From assembly GCA_963737575.1 (NCBI GenBank), contig CAVTTJ010000008.1, positions 124,001 through 188,000 on the forward strand: a stretch of 64,000 nt of DNA. The letters run 5' to 3'. The translations under genes and the position numbers were made by a program. Below the pieces are notes generated by a model. That model was not told the origin of the DNA and made no database searches. It saw only the letters and a program-made list of their open reading frames with translations. Of the stretch, positions 31,558-40,303 are shown piece after piece (the first letter of the stretch is position 1; the number at the start of each line of letters is the position of its first letter). This stretch comes from VRUE01 sp963737575. GTDB taxonomy: Bacteria > Actinomycetota > Thermoleophilia > Solirubrobacterales > 70-9.

Positions 31558-32954
31558 GCTTCAGCTTCCTTCCCTTCGCGCACGCGCTTGCGTCGCGGCA
31601 GGACCTGCCGCTGCCGGCCTGGCTGTTCGCGTGGACGGCGTCGATCGTCCTGATCGTCTCCTTCTTCGCGCTCTCGGTCGCCTGGCGCGCGCCCCGCTTC
31701 GAGGAGGAACGATGGCGTCCTCTCGGAGCGGGGCTCTCGCGTGTGCTGCTCGGCTACCCGGCCCAGGTCCTGTTCGGAGCGGTCGCGGTCTTCCTGCTCG
31801 GCTTCTCCGTCTATGCCGGGCTGCACGGGACCGAAGCCCCGGACCGGAACTTCGCGCTGACGTTCATCTTCGTCACCTGCTGGCTCGGCTTCCCGCTGTT
31901 CAGCGTCCTGATCGGCGACGTCTTCAGGCCGTTCAACCCCTGGCGCGCGGTCGGCCGATTCGTCGGCGGGATCTTCTCGGCGATCGCCGGCGAGCGGCCG
32001 GCGCACCTGCCCTATCCCGAACGGGTGGGGCGCTGGCCCGCCGCGATCGGGCTGATGGCCTTCGTCTGGCTCGAGGTCATCTACGGCGGCAGCGGTGGCG
32101 TCGCGGTCGGGCTCAATCCCCATGTGACCGCAGTCGCGATCCTCGTCTACAGCGTCTACACGCTGGCGATGATGGGGCTGTTCGGGGTCCAGGAGTGGTG
32201 CGAACGGGGCGAGATCTTCTCGGTCTACTTCGGGATGCTCTCCCAGCTCGGCTCGTTCGGGGTGAAGGAAGGAAGGATCGGCGTCAGGAGGCCGTTCTCG
32301 GCCGCGGTTCACTGGGCGACGATCCCGGGGTCGGCGGCGGTCGTGATCGCCTCCATCGCCAGCACCACCTTCGACGGCGCACAGGAGGGCGCCTTCAAGG
32401 GCGGCATCGAATGGCTGTTCGAACGGCTGACCGACATCGGCATCGGCGGCCTCACCGCGATTCGCCTCACCGACACGATCTTCATGATCCTCAGCTTCCT
32501 CGGCGTCGGCCTCGTCTATCTGATCGGCGTCCGTGGCATGGCGAGCGTCGACGGAGCCCCCTCGCGGGAGAAACTGCGAAAAGGGTTCATCCACACCCTG
32601 ATCCCGATCGCCTTCGCCTACCTCGTCGCGCACTACTTCAGCCTCTTCGTCTTCCAGGAGCAGGCCCAGTTCACCTACCTCCTATCGGACCCGCTGGGCA
32701 CGACGACGACCAACCTCTTCGGCACCGCCTCGGGCTCGATCAACTTCAGGTTGATCACCGCGAATCAGATCTGGTACGTCCAGGTCGGAGTCCTCGTCCT
32801 CGGCCACGTCCTCGGCCTGACGCTCGCCCACGACCGCGCCACCGCCTTCTGGGGCGACTACCGCCAGGCCGCCCGCTCCCAGTACTGGATGCTGGCGGTG
32901 ATGGTCGCCTTCACCTGCTTCGGGCTCTACCTGCTCTCGGTCGCCAACGGATGA
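31554..32954 (+). CDS. Polytopic membrane protein (fenitrothion-hydrolase-like annotation group)
   Basis: 466 aa starting GTG, with about ten hydrophobic segments (for example WLFAWTASIVLIVSFFALSVAW, VLFGAVAVFLLGFSVYAGL, FIFVTCWLGFPLFSVLIGDVF, MLAVMVAFTCFGLYLLSVA). Conserved-looking polar motifs FRPFNPWRAVGRF and LAHDRATAFWGDYRQAARSQYW. I recall similar actinobacterial proteins carrying the label fenitrothion hydrolase (FedB-like), but I see no hydrolase motif and would not infer that activity. Coupled to the cupredoxin-like lipoprotein, so metal handling or a respiratory accessory role is possible. Confidence 0.7.
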   Translation: MSFSFLPFAHALASRQDLPLPAWLFAWTASIVLIVSFFALSVAWRAPRFEEERWRPLGAGLSRVLLGYPAQVLFGAVAVFLLGFSVYAGLHGTEAPDRNFALTFIFVTCWLGFPLFSVLIGDVFRPFNPWRAVGRFVGGIFSAIAGERPAHLPYPERVGRWPAAIGLMAFVWLEVIYGGSGGVAVGLNPHVTAVAILVYSVYTLAMMGLFGVQEWCERGEIFSVYFGMLSQLGSFGVKEGRIGVRRPFSAAVHWATIPGSAAVVIASIASTTFDGAQEGAFKGGIEWLFERLTDIGIGGLTAIRLTDTIFMILSFLGVGLVYLIGVRGMASVDGAPSREKLRKGFIHTLIPIAFAYLVAHYFSLFVFQEQAQFTYLLSDPLGTTTTNLFGTASGSINFRLITANQIWYVQVGVLVLGHVLGLTLAHDRATAFWGDYRQAARSQYWMLAVMVAFTCFGLYLLSVANG

Positions 32955-33082
32955 CTCCGTATTCCGCCGCCTCCTCCGCTTCGCGTCCGGGGGCGGCGGC
33001 AGCGCGGAAAATCAGCGCCGCTCGCAGAGAATCAGATCGCGATGCTCGCTGGTCGGTTCTCCAGGCGGAGTACCTTGGGATC

Positions 33083-33214
33083 GTGCTGCCTCTCGCCCAC
33101 GTCGGCCACTGGCTCTGGGTCCTTTACCTGCCGCCGGTCGCGATCGTCGTCTTCTCGCTCACACGAAGCAAGCTCTCCGAACGGAGCGAGCGCCGAGCCA
33201 ACCGCCGCCGCTAA
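33083..33214 (+). CDS. Small single-pass membrane protein
   Basis: 43 aa from the GTG at 33083: LPLAHVGHWLWVLYLPPVAIVVFSL is a hydrophobic segment with two His before it, followed by a basic tail (RSKLSERSERRANRRR). An upstream ATG at 32951 would add 44 low-complexity residues and has no ribosome binding site, so the shorter form is preferred. Follows the polytopic protein and may belong to the same module. Confidence 0.5.
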   Translation: MLPLAHVGHWLWVLYLPPVAIVVFSLTRSKLSERSERRANRRR

Positions 33215-34371
33215 AGAATCTCGGCGAGGCGGCGCTCAAGCGCGGCCGAGATGTCCTCGCGGACCTGGCCCTCGGGCAGCCGCTCGACCAGTGCCTCGAG
33301 GAAGCCTTCGATGATCAGGCCCTTCGCCTCGGCCGGGTCGAGGCCGCGGGCGGTGAGGTAGAAGAGCTGCTCGCGGTCGATCTGGGCGATCGCCGCGGCG
33401 TGGGTGCAGCGGACGTCGTCGGCTTCGATCTCGAGGCCCGGGATCGCGTCGGCGTGGGCGTCGGGGGAGAGCAGGAGGTTGCGGCTCTCCTGGAAGGCAT
33501 CGGTCTGCTGGGCGCCGGGGTCGACCCGGATCATGCCGCGCCAGACCGCCGTCGCCCCGGCGGCGAGGACGCCGCGGAAGGCGAGGTCGGAGATCGTGCT
33601 CGGGGCCGCGTGCTCCTGGGTCGTGTCGAAGTCGAGGTGCTGGCCCGGCCCGCCGGCGTAGCCGCCGGTCACCCGCGCCTCGGAGCCGGCGCCCGCCAGC
33701 TTCGTCTCCATCCGCACCTTGCCGCGGCCCGATCCGAACCCGAGCGCGGTCCAGTCGAGCCGGGCGTCGCGCCCGACCTCGGCCCGCTGGGTGGCGAAGA
33801 TCCAGGCCCGCTCGGAGACGTCCTGGGTGTTGACGTATCGCAGCGCTGCCGCCTGGCCGACGTGGAGCTCGACCACCGAGTTGAGCAGCGCGTCAGTCTC
33901 GTCGCTCGCCGAGGCCCAGTGCTCCCAGACCTCGGCCTCGGCGCCCTCCTCGATGACGACGAGGGTCCGCCAGGCGATCGCGACGCCGTCCTCGTCGAGC
34001 GGGATCTCGAGCCTGATCGGCTCCTCGACCCTGACGCCGGCCGGGACGTGAACGAGGACGCCGTCGCGCCAGGAGGCCTCGTTGCGGGCGACGAACGGGT
34101 CCTCGGCCGGGACCAGCGACCCGAGCCGCTCGCGCAGCAGGTCCTCGTGGGTCTCGAGCGCTGTCGCGAGCGGGACCACCGTCGCCTCCCCGGCCGCCTC
34201 GATCGAGGGACCCGCCTCGCCCGGTGCGTAGGCGTCGATCTCGAGGTCGGAGAGGTCGGTGAATTCCCACCCCTTCGCCTTGTGGTCGGGCAGCGGCAGC
34301 TCCTGCGCGAGAGAGGCGCCCTGACGGCGCCTCTCTGCAAGCCATCCGGGTTCGGTCGCGAGCTCAGCCAA
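33211..34371 (-). CDS. sufD: Fe-S cluster scaffold subunit SufD
   Basis: 386 aa member of the SufB/SufD family. With SufB and the ATPase SufC it forms the SufBCD scaffold that builds Fe-S clusters in the cytoplasm. Family segments are KGWEFTDLSDLEIDAY near the N-terminus, a beta-helix core with GGYAGGPGQHLDFDTTQEHAA, and the C-terminal CTHAAAIAQIDREQLFYLTARGLDPAEAKGLIIEGFLEAL. It overlaps the sufB stop by 8 bp, so the two are co-translated. Lacks SufB's extra N-terminal region. Confidence 0.92.
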   Translation of the reverse strand: MAELATEPGWLAERRRQGASLAQELPLPDHKAKGWEFTDLSDLEIDAYAPGEAGPSIEAAGEATVVPLATALETHEDLLRERLGSLVPAEDPFVARNEASWRDGVLVHVPAGVRVEEPIRLEIPLDEDGVAIAWRTLVVIEEGAEAEVWEHWASASDETDALLNSVVELHVGQAAALRYVNTQDVSERAWIFATQRAEVGRDARLDWTALGFGSGRGKVRMETKLAGAGSEARVTGGYAGGPGQHLDFDTTQEHAAPSTISDLAFRGVLAAGATAVWRGMIRVDPGAQQTDAFQESRNLLLSPDAHADAIPGLEIEADDVRCTHAAAIAQIDREQLFYLTARGLDPAEAKGLIIEGFLEALVERLPEGQVREDISAALERRLAEIL

Positions 34372-35797
34372 TCGAGCCCTCCATCTGCAGCTCGATCAGC
34401 CGGTTGAGCTCGACCGCGTACTCCATCGGCAGCTCCTTGGTGACCGGCTCGATGAACCCGTTGACGATCATCTTCGAGGCCTCCTCCTCGTCGAGCCCGT
34501 GGCTCTGGAGGTAGAAGATCTGCTCGTCGCCGATCTTCGAGACGGTCGCCTCGTGGCCGACGTCGGCGTCGTTCTCGCCGATCCGGATCGTCGGGTAGGT
34601 GTCCGAGCGCGAGTCCTCGTCGAGGAGAAGCGCGTCGCAGACGACCTTCGAGCGCGATTCGGTCGCCCCGTCGGCGACCTCGAGCAGACCGCGGTAGGTG
34701 CTGCGGCCGCCGTCCTTCGAGATCGACTTCGAGAAGATCGAGGACGAGGTCCGCGGCGCCGCGTGGATGATCTTGCCGCCGGCGTCCTGGTGCTGGCCAT
34801 CGCCGGCGAAGGCGATCGAGAGGATCTCGCCGTGGGCTTCGGGCCCGAGCAGGTAGATCGAGGGGTACTTCATCGTCAGTTTCGAGCCGAGGTTGCAGTC
34901 GACCCACTCCATCGTCGCCTTCTCCTCGGCGACGGCGCGCTTGGTGACGAGGTTGTAGACGTTCTGCGACCAGTTCTGGACCGTCGTGTAGCGGACCCGC
35001 GAGCTCGGTTTGGCGACGATCTCGACCACCGCGGAGTGCAGCGAGTCGGTCGAGTAGACCGGCGCCGTGCAGCCCTCGATGTAGTGGACGTCGGAGCCCT
35101 CCTCGGCGATGATCAGCGTCCGCTCGAACTGGCCCATGTTCTCGGTGTTGATCCGGAAGTAGGCCTGCAGCGGCATCTCGACCTTGACCCCGGCGGGAAC
35201 GTAGACGAAGGAGCCGCCCGACCAGACGGCCGAGTTGAGCGCGGCGAGTTTGTTGTCGTTGGGCGGGATCACCGTCGCCCAGTACTCGCGGACGAGGTCC
35301 TCGTGCTCGCGCAGGGCGGTGTCCATGTCGGTGAAGATCACACCCTGGGCCTCGAGCTTCTCGTTGACCTGGTGGTAGACCACCTCGGACTCGTACTGGG
35401 CGCCGACGCCGGAGAGGAATTTGCGCTCCGCCTCTGGGATGCCGAGCCGGTCGAAGGTGTTTTTGATGTCCTCGGGGACCTCGCTCCAGTCGCGGCTGTT
35501 CTTTTCCGAGGCGCGGACGAAGTAGTGGATGTCGTCGAAGTCGATCTGGCCGAGGTTGCCGCCCCAGGTCGGGGTCGGACGCTCTTCGAAGTGCTTCAGC
35601 GCCTTCAGCCGGAAGTCCCGCATCCACTGCGGCTCGTCCTTGTAGGAGGAGATCGATTCGACGACCTCGCGCGAGAGGCCCTTCGGCGCCTTGTAGGCGT
35701 AACCGCCCTCCGGATCGTGGAAGCCGAACTTCTCCTTGTAGTCGGCATTGATGCCGGCGAGCTCTTTTTTCTCCGCAACAGCCTCGGGCGTTGCCAT
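34364..35797 (-). CDS. sufB: Fe-S cluster assembly protein SufB
   Basis: 477 aa, normal SufB length. Recognised by DYKEKFGFHDPEGGYAYKAPKGLSREVVE, VPAGVKVEMPLQAYFRINTENMGQFERTLII, HYIEGCTAPVYSTDSLHSAVVEI, WVDCNLGSKLTMKYPS and the C-terminal MIVNGFIEPVTKELPMEYAVELNRLIELQ. The ATG at 35797 overlaps the stop of the Rieske gene (TAATG), making a tight Rieske-sufB-sufD unit. The upstream in-frame extension is shadow sequence. Confidence 0.95.
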   Translation of the reverse strand: MATPEAVAEKKELAGINADYKEKFGFHDPEGGYAYKAPKGLSREVVESISSYKDEPQWMRDFRLKALKHFEERPTPTWGGNLGQIDFDDIHYFVRASEKNSRDWSEVPEDIKNTFDRLGIPEAERKFLSGVGAQYESEVVYHQVNEKLEAQGVIFTDMDTALREHEDLVREYWATVIPPNDNKLAALNSAVWSGGSFVYVPAGVKVEMPLQAYFRINTENMGQFERTLIIAEEGSDVHYIEGCTAPVYSTDSLHSAVVEIVAKPSSRVRYTTVQNWSQNVYNLVTKRAVAEEKATMEWVDCNLGSKLTMKYPSIYLLGPEAHGEILSIAFAGDGQHQDAGGKIIHAAPRTSSSIFSKSISKDGGRSTYRGLLEVADGATESRSKVVCDALLLDEDSRSDTYPTIRIGENDADVGHEATVSKIGDEQIFYLQSHGLDEEEASKMIVNGFIEPVTKELPMEYAVELNRLIELQMEGSIG

Positions 35798-36129
35798 TAC
35801 TGATCGACCTCCAGGGTGATGGTGTCGTCCACGACGGTCGCCGTGAACGTCCGCACCGGAGCATAGGCGGGGAGCGTCTTCGGCCTGCCGGTGGTCAGGT
35901 CGAAAAGAGAGCCATGGCGCGGGCACTCGACCGTGCAGGCGCCGGCGTCGAACTCGCCCTCGGCGAGCGGCCCGTCGTCGTGGGAGCAGCGGTCCTCGAT
36001 CGCGTAGAGGGTGCCGTCGCAGTTGAAAACGCCGATCTTGACCCCCTCGTGCTCGACAAGGCGCATGCTGCCGGGCTGCAGCTCGGCGAGCGGGCAAACT
36101 GCGATCGATGTTCCTGCGGTCTCTGGCAT
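35797..36129 (-). CDS. Rieske-type [2Fe-2S] ferredoxin
   Basis: 110 aa from the ATG at 36129. Single Rieske domain with both ligand motifs: CSHDDGPL (Cys-x-His) and CPRHGSLFD (Cys-x-x-His). Similar proteins lie in suf operons of many actinobacteria and resemble the ferredoxin subunits of ring-hydroxylating dioxygenases. Probably supplies electrons for cluster assembly; that role is inferred from position. An alternative ATG 11 codons upstream exists. First gene of the Rieske-sufB-sufD block. Confidence 0.88.
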   Translation of the reverse strand: MPETAGTSIAVCPLAELQPGSMRLVEHEGVKIGVFNCDGTLYAIEDRCSHDDGPLAEGEFDAGACTVECPRHGSLFDLTTGRPKTLPAYAPVRTFTATVVDDTITLEVDQ

Positions 36130-36180
36130 TTGATTCGAGTTGCTCCGTCCTGCTCCCGCCATGAATAGTGCGAGTTGAGA

Positions 36181-36203
36181 CTTAATCCTACTTCTACGGT
36201 CGG
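36181..36203 (-). promoter_or_regulatory. Shared suf motif upstream of Rieske-sufBD
   Basis: Coding strand reads CCGACCG-N5-GTAGGATTAAG; the same composite with GTAGGATTTAG lies before the rrf2 gene at 40304-40326. AATCCGAC and GTAGGATT form an 8-bp inverted repeat with one mismatch and a 7-nt gap. TAGGAT could also be a -10 box. A candidate operator for the Rrf2 regulator. Confidence 0.5.
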
Positions 36204-36348
36204 ATTTTAGCGGCCGCGCCGGATCGGCCGATCCGCCGTAACGAGGTTTTTTCATCGCGCACCCGGGCACAGGGAGTATCGGGGGGCGATGACTTTCGGC
36301 GCAAGCCGGGGTCGTGTACTGAAGAAGCCTTCAACCAGAGGAGCACCA

Positions 36349-37146
36349 ATGAGCGAGAGAACCACCTTCAAGCCCGGCACTCCGTGCTGGATCGATCTCG
36401 GCACGCCCGACCAGGATGCCGCCGGAGAGTTCTACGGCCGGTTGTTCGGATGGGAGCTGCACGAGGACGAGAACGCCGAGGAGACCGGCGGCTATCGGAC
36501 GGCGCAGATCGACGGCCGCGCCGTCGGCGGAGTGATGAAACTGATGCAGGAGGGGCAGCCGCCCGCCTGGCTCACCTACTTCGCGAGCGACGACGCCGAC
36601 GCCACGGTGGCGGCGGCCAAGGAGGCCGGGGGCCAGGCCATCGTCGAGCCGATGAGCGTCCTCGACTACGGCAGGATGGCTGTCCTCGCCGACCCGACGG
36701 GTGCCGCCTTCGGCGTCTGGCAGGGCGGCACGAACGTCGGCTTCGGCGTCGTCAAAGAGACCGGCGCCGTCAACTGGGCCGAGCTCAATACCCGCGATCC
36801 GGAGGCCGCCAAGGCCTTCTACGGCTCGCTCTTCGGCTGGACGTTCGAGGACCAGGAGTTCGAGCAGACCGGTACCTACACGGCGATCACGGTCGGCGAT
36901 GAGACGTTCGGCGGCATGATCGACATCACCGATCGCGCTCCGGCCGAGGTTCCTGCCCACTGGCTGGACTACTTCACCGTAGAGGATGCCGAGGCGACCG
37001 TCGCGCAGGCGGAGGGCGCGGGGGGCGAGGCGGTCTTCGGCCCGACAAAGATCGAAAAAGCGGGCACGGTCGCCGTCGTCAAAGACCCGTTCGGCGCCCT
37101 CTTCGCCGTGATCCAGCCGGACCCGGAGATGCAGCCCGGCGCCTAA
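36349..37146 (+). CDS. Two-domain VOC (glyoxalase/bleomycin-resistance fold) protein
   Basis: 265 aa from the ATG at 36349 with AGAGGAG upstream. Two tandem vicinal-oxygen-chelate domains of about 125 aa each. Domain 1 begins PGTPCWIDLGTPDQDAAGEFYGRLFGWEL; domain 2 begins VNWAELNTRDPEAAKAFYGSLFGWTF. This pattern is the 27-kDa VOC family often labelled hydroxylase or lyase of unknown substrate. Inserted between the two suf blocks on the opposite strand, its stop overlaps that of sufU by 4 bp. Confidence 0.85.
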   Translation: MSERTTFKPGTPCWIDLGTPDQDAAGEFYGRLFGWELHEDENAEETGGYRTAQIDGRAVGGVMKLMQEGQPPAWLTYFASDDADATVAAAKEAGGQAIVEPMSVLDYGRMAVLADPTGAAFGVWQGGTNVGFGVVKETGAVNWAELNTRDPEAAKAFYGSLFGWTFEDQEFEQTGTYTAITVGDETFGGMIDITDRAPAEVPAHWLDYFTVEDAEATVAQAEGAGGEAVFGPTKIEKAGTVAVVKDPFGALFAVIQPDPEMQPGA

Positions 37147-37589
37147 CCGCCGTCGGATGGAGCGAGGTCGGAGACCGCCTCTGCGGGGTCGCCGGCCTCG
37201 CCCTCGTCCTCCCATTCGGCGGCCTTGCCGAGACTCGCGCTCTTGACCACCTTGAGGCCGAGCATCGCGCACTTCATCCGCGTCGCCGAGATATCGATCC
37301 CGAGCAGGTCGAGGACGAACTCCTTCGGCAGCCGCAGAACCTGCTCGCGGCTCTTGCCGACGAGCTCGTCGGTCAGTAGCGAGGTGGCCGCGGTCGAGAT
37401 CGCGCAGCCCTTGCCCTCGAATGCGACCTCGGCGACCCGACCGTCCTCACCGAGGCGGATGGTCACGTGCTGCTCGTCGCCGCAGAACGGGTTGTTGTCC
37501 TCGTACTCGAGGTCGGGCTCCTCCAGCCGCCCGAAGTTGTGCGGCCGCTTGTAGTGCTCGAGGATCTGCTCGCGGTACAGCTCGTCCAT
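37143..37589 (-). CDS. sufU: SufU-type Fe-S/zinc sulfur-transfer protein
   Basis: 148 aa. SufU accepts persulfide sulfur from SufS. Zinc/sulfur ligands are visible in NPFCGDE, GKGCAISTAATS and TRMKCAMLGL, in the usual order, and the N-terminus LYREQILEHYKRPHNFG is typical of the family. An acidic tail of about 25 residues is extra. The start is 144 bp downstream of the sufS stop, an unusually wide gap that contains an inverted repeat. Confidence 0.94.
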   Translation of the reverse strand: MDELYREQILEHYKRPHNFGRLEEPDLEYEDNNPFCGDEQHVTIRLGEDGRVAEVAFEGKGCAISTAATSLLTDELVGKSREQVLRLPKEFVLDLLGIDISATRMKCAMLGLKVVKSASLGKAAEWEDEGEAGDPAEAVSDLAPSDGG

Positions 37590-37658
37590 TGCTTCGAGGC
37601 TAGCGAAGCCGCCTCGTCCTCAGGAGAGCGTAAGAGTGATGAGGCCGGCTGTAGCCGT

Positions 37659-37707
37659 GACGTCCCGGCAGTTGACGACCACTATGGTGGTCAACTGCAG
37701 GAACGTC
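37659..37707. promoter_or_regulatory. Inverted repeat in the sufS-sufU gap
   Basis: CAGTTGACGACC (37669-37680) and GGTGGTCAACTG (37686-37697) pair with one mismatch around ACTAT. The next 10 bases on each side extend the symmetry imperfectly (GACGT.CC..G). It could be an intra-operon terminator or attenuator, a processing site or an operator. There is no T tract on the transcribed side. Confidence 0.5.
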
Positions 37708-37732
37708 GCCTTCCTTTGGAGGCGAAAGATGC

Positions 37733-39001
37733 CTAGAGCCCGAAGACGCGCCGCGCGTCCTCGAGGCCCTCGACCAGGCGGTCGATCTCCTCGGGGATCG
37801 TGTGGACGGCAAAGCTGGCGCGGGCCGTCGCGGCGACGCCGAGGCGGTCCATCAGCGGCTGCGCGCAGTGGTGGCCGGCGCGGACCGCCACCCCGTGGCG
37901 ATCGAGGATCTCGGAGACGTCGTGGGCGTGAACTCCCTCGAGCTCGAAGGAGACCGGACCGGCGCGGCCGGCCCCGCGTGGCGGGCCGAAGAGCGTCAGG
38001 CCGTCGACCTCTCCGAGCTTCGCCAGGGCGTAATCGGCGATCTCGCGCTCGTGCTCGAGCACGGCATCCATCCCGAGGGCGTCGAGCCAGCGCAGCGCCG
38101 AGGCCATCCCGATCGCCTGCGCGATCGCGGGAGTCCCGGCCTCGAAGCGGGCCGGCGGGTCGGCGAAGGTCGTCCCCTCCTTCGTCACCTTGCGGATCAT
38201 CGAGCCGCCGCCGAGGAAGGGGGGCATCGCCCGCAGCAGGTCGAGCCGCCCCCAGAGTGCGCCGATCCCGGTCGGCGCGTAGAGCTTGTGGCCGGTGATC
38301 GCGTAGAAGTCGACTCCCAGCTCGGCAACGTCGAGCGGCATCTTCGGCGCCGCCTGGGCGCCGTCGGCCAGGATCAGCGCTCCGGCATCGTGGGCAAGGC
38401 GGGAGATCTCGGCGATCGGGTTCTCGGTGCCGAGGACATTCGAGATGTGTGTCACGGCGACGAGCTTCGGCCCCCGTTCGAGCAGCTCGGCCAGGGTGCC
38501 CATCTCGAGCAATCCCTCGTCGGTGACCGGGACCCAATCGATCTTGGCGCCGGCCCGATCGGCCAGCTGCTGCCAGGGCACGATGTTTGAGTGGTGCTCC
38601 ATCTCGGTGAGGACGATCCTGTCGCCCGCGCCGACGTTGGCGTCACCCCAGGCCCGGGCGACGAGGTTGATCGCCTCGGTCGCGTTGCGGACGAAGACGA
38701 CCTCGCGCCGGTCGGCGGCGCCGATGTGGTCGGCGACGGTCGCCCGCGCGCCCTCGTAGGCCGCCGTCGCCTCGGCCGACATCGTGTGCGAGCCGCGGTG
38801 CACATTGGAGTGCTGCCTGCGCTCGTAGCGGTCGACGGCCTGGATCGAAGCCAGCACCCGCTGGGCGCTGGCGCCGCTGTCGAGGTAGGCGACGGGAACG
38901 CCGTTGACCTCGCGCTCGAGCGCCGGGAAGGAGGCGCGGACCTTCTCGATCGGGAAAGCCGGCGCGCGGGAGGCTTTTGTCGTCGCCGGCTCCATGCTCA
39001 C
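37733..39001 (-). CDS. sufS: Cysteine desulfurase SufS
   Basis: 422 aa PLP enzyme that releases sulfur from cysteine as a persulfide. YLDSGASAQRVLASIQAVDRYERRQHSNVHRGSH is the family N-terminus. The PLP lysine is in DFYAITGHKLYAPTGIGALWG, and the active-site Cys is in VRAGHHCAQPLMDRLG, the group II (SufS) form. Starts at ATG 39001 or the Met two codons later. Positioned between sufC and sufU, its dedicated sulfur acceptor. Confidence 0.95.
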   Translation of the reverse strand: MSMEPATTKASRAPAFPIEKVRASFPALEREVNGVPVAYLDSGASAQRVLASIQAVDRYERRQHSNVHRGSHTMSAEATAAYEGARATVADHIGAADRREVVFVRNATEAINLVARAWGDANVGAGDRIVLTEMEHHSNIVPWQQLADRAGAKIDWVPVTDEGLLEMGTLAELLERGPKLVAVTHISNVLGTENPIAEISRLAHDAGALILADGAQAAPKMPLDVAELGVDFYAITGHKLYAPTGIGALWGRLDLLRAMPPFLGGGSMIRKVTKEGTTFADPPARFEAGTPAIAQAIGMASALRWLDALGMDAVLEHEREIADYALAKLGEVDGLTLFGPPRGAGRAGPVSFELEGVHAHDVSEILDRHGVAVRAGHHCAQPLMDRLGVAATARASFAVHTIPEEIDRLVEGLEDARRVFGL

Positions 39002-39007
39002 CCGAGG

Positions 39008-39772
39008 CTAGGCAGCCGCCTCTACCTCCTCGCGGATCCAGCCGTAGCCCTTCTCCTCGAGCTGCTCGACGAGCTCCGGACCGCCCTCTTTGACGATCCG
39101 CCCCTCGAACATGACGTGGACGAAGTCCGGCTTCACCATGTGGAGGATCCGCTGGTAGTGGGTGATGATCAGGACGCCCATGTCGGGTCCGGCGAATTTG
39201 TTGACACCCTCGGCGACCGTCCGCAGTGCGTCGATGTCGAGGCCGGAGTCGGTCTCGTCGAGGACGGCGATCTCGGGCCGCAGAAGCGCCAGCTGCAGCA
39301 GCTCCATCCGCTTCTTCTCACCGCCCGAGAAGCCGTCGTTGAGGTAGCGGCTGGAGAACTCTTTCGGGATGTTGGCGAGCTCCATCGCCTCCTGGGCGGT
39401 CTTCGCGAACTCTTTGATCTTCACCTCCGGCTCGCCACGCGCCTCGCGCTGGGCGTTGAGAATCATCCGCAGGTACTTGCTGACCGAGACGCCGGGGATC
39501 GCGACCGGGTACTGGAACGCCATGAAGAGGCCGGCGCGGGAGCGCACGTCCGGGGCGGCAACTGTCACGTCCTCGCCCTTGAAGGTGATCGTCCCGTCAG
39601 TCACCTCGAAGGCGGGGTGGCCCATGATCGCGTTCGCGAGGGTCGACTTGCCCGATCCGTTCGGGCCCATCAGAGCATGGACCCTGCCCTTCTCGACGTC
39701 GAGATCGAGGCCGCGGAGGATCTCCTTGCCCTCGGCGCTCACGTGCAGGTTCCGTATCTCGAGCTCAGCCAA
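39008..39772 (-). CDS. sufC: Fe-S assembly ATPase SufC
   Basis: 254 aa ABC-type ATPase of the SufBCD complex. Walker A is MGPNGSGKSTLANAIMG, the SufC signature is NDGFSGGEKKRMELLQ, Walker B with DETDSGLDIDAL, and the switch His is in LIITHYQRIL. The TTG at 39772 was chosen because GGAGACGAA precedes it and the protein then begins AELEIRNLHVSAEGKEILRG, the normal SufC start. Located between rrf2 and sufS. Confidence 0.95.
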   Translation of the reverse strand: MAELEIRNLHVSAEGKEILRGLDLDVEKGRVHALMGPNGSGKSTLANAIMGHPAFEVTDGTITFKGEDVTVAAPDVRSRAGLFMAFQYPVAIPGVSVSKYLRMILNAQREARGEPEVKIKEFAKTAQEAMELANIPKEFSSRYLNDGFSGGEKKRMELLQLALLRPEIAVLDETDSGLDIDALRTVAEGVNKFAGPDMGVLIITHYQRILHMVKPDFVHVMFEGRIVKEGGPELVEQLEEKGYGWIREEVEAAA

Positions 39773-39819
39773 TTCGTCTCCGTTTCGGTTCTTGGGGGGA
39801 ATACCGCGCTCGCATGTTG

Positions 39820-40299
39820 CTAGGCGGCGGTGCCGACCGGCGCCGCGCGCTCCGTCGGACCGGGAACTCCGCCGGCGAACTCGACCAGCTCGGCGAGCGT
39901 CGTGCCGGCGAGCGCCTTGGTGACTCCGCCCTGGACCCGGGTCCAGAGCAGCTTCGTCGCGCAGGCGTGGTCGCCGTCGCTTTCGTGCGAGCAGAGGACC
40001 TTTCCCTCCGGGGTCTCGTGGAAGCACTCCATCGGGGCGATCTGCCCTTCGAGCGCCTCGACGACGACGTCGAGGGAGATCTCCTCGGCCGGCATCGCCA
40101 GCCGGTAGCCGCCGTGAGCGCCGCGGGTTGAGGTCACGAGCCCGGCCTTGCGCAGCCGGGCGACGAGGTGCTCGAGGTAGGAGAGCGGCAACCGCTCGGC
40201 CTCGGCGACGGCGCTGAGCGAGATCGGCGCCGCGCTCGGCTGGCGTCCGAGCTCGACCATCAGGCGCACCCCGTACTCGGCTTTGGTCGAAAACAGCAT
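39820..40299 (-). CDS. Rrf2-family regulator of the suf genes
   Basis: 159 aa winged-helix repressor of the IscR/SufR group. MLFSTKAEYGVRLMVELGRQP and the wing helix GAHGGYRLAMPAEEISLDVVVEALEG are diagnostic. Three cysteines (MECFHE, VLCSHE, DHACATK) can hold a [2Fe-2S] cluster that senses cluster demand. It heads rrf2-sufCSU and, by family knowledge, should repress this operon and its own gene. The motif shared by both suf blocks is its candidate site. Confidence 0.9.
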   Translation of the reverse strand: MLFSTKAEYGVRLMVELGRQPSAAPISLSAVAEAERLPLSYLEHLVARLRKAGLVTSTRGAHGGYRLAMPAEEISLDVVVEALEGQIAPMECFHETPEGKVLCSHESDGDHACATKLLWTRVQGGVTKALAGTTLAELVEFAGGVPGPTERAAPVGTAA

Positions 40300-40303
40300 C
40301 TCT

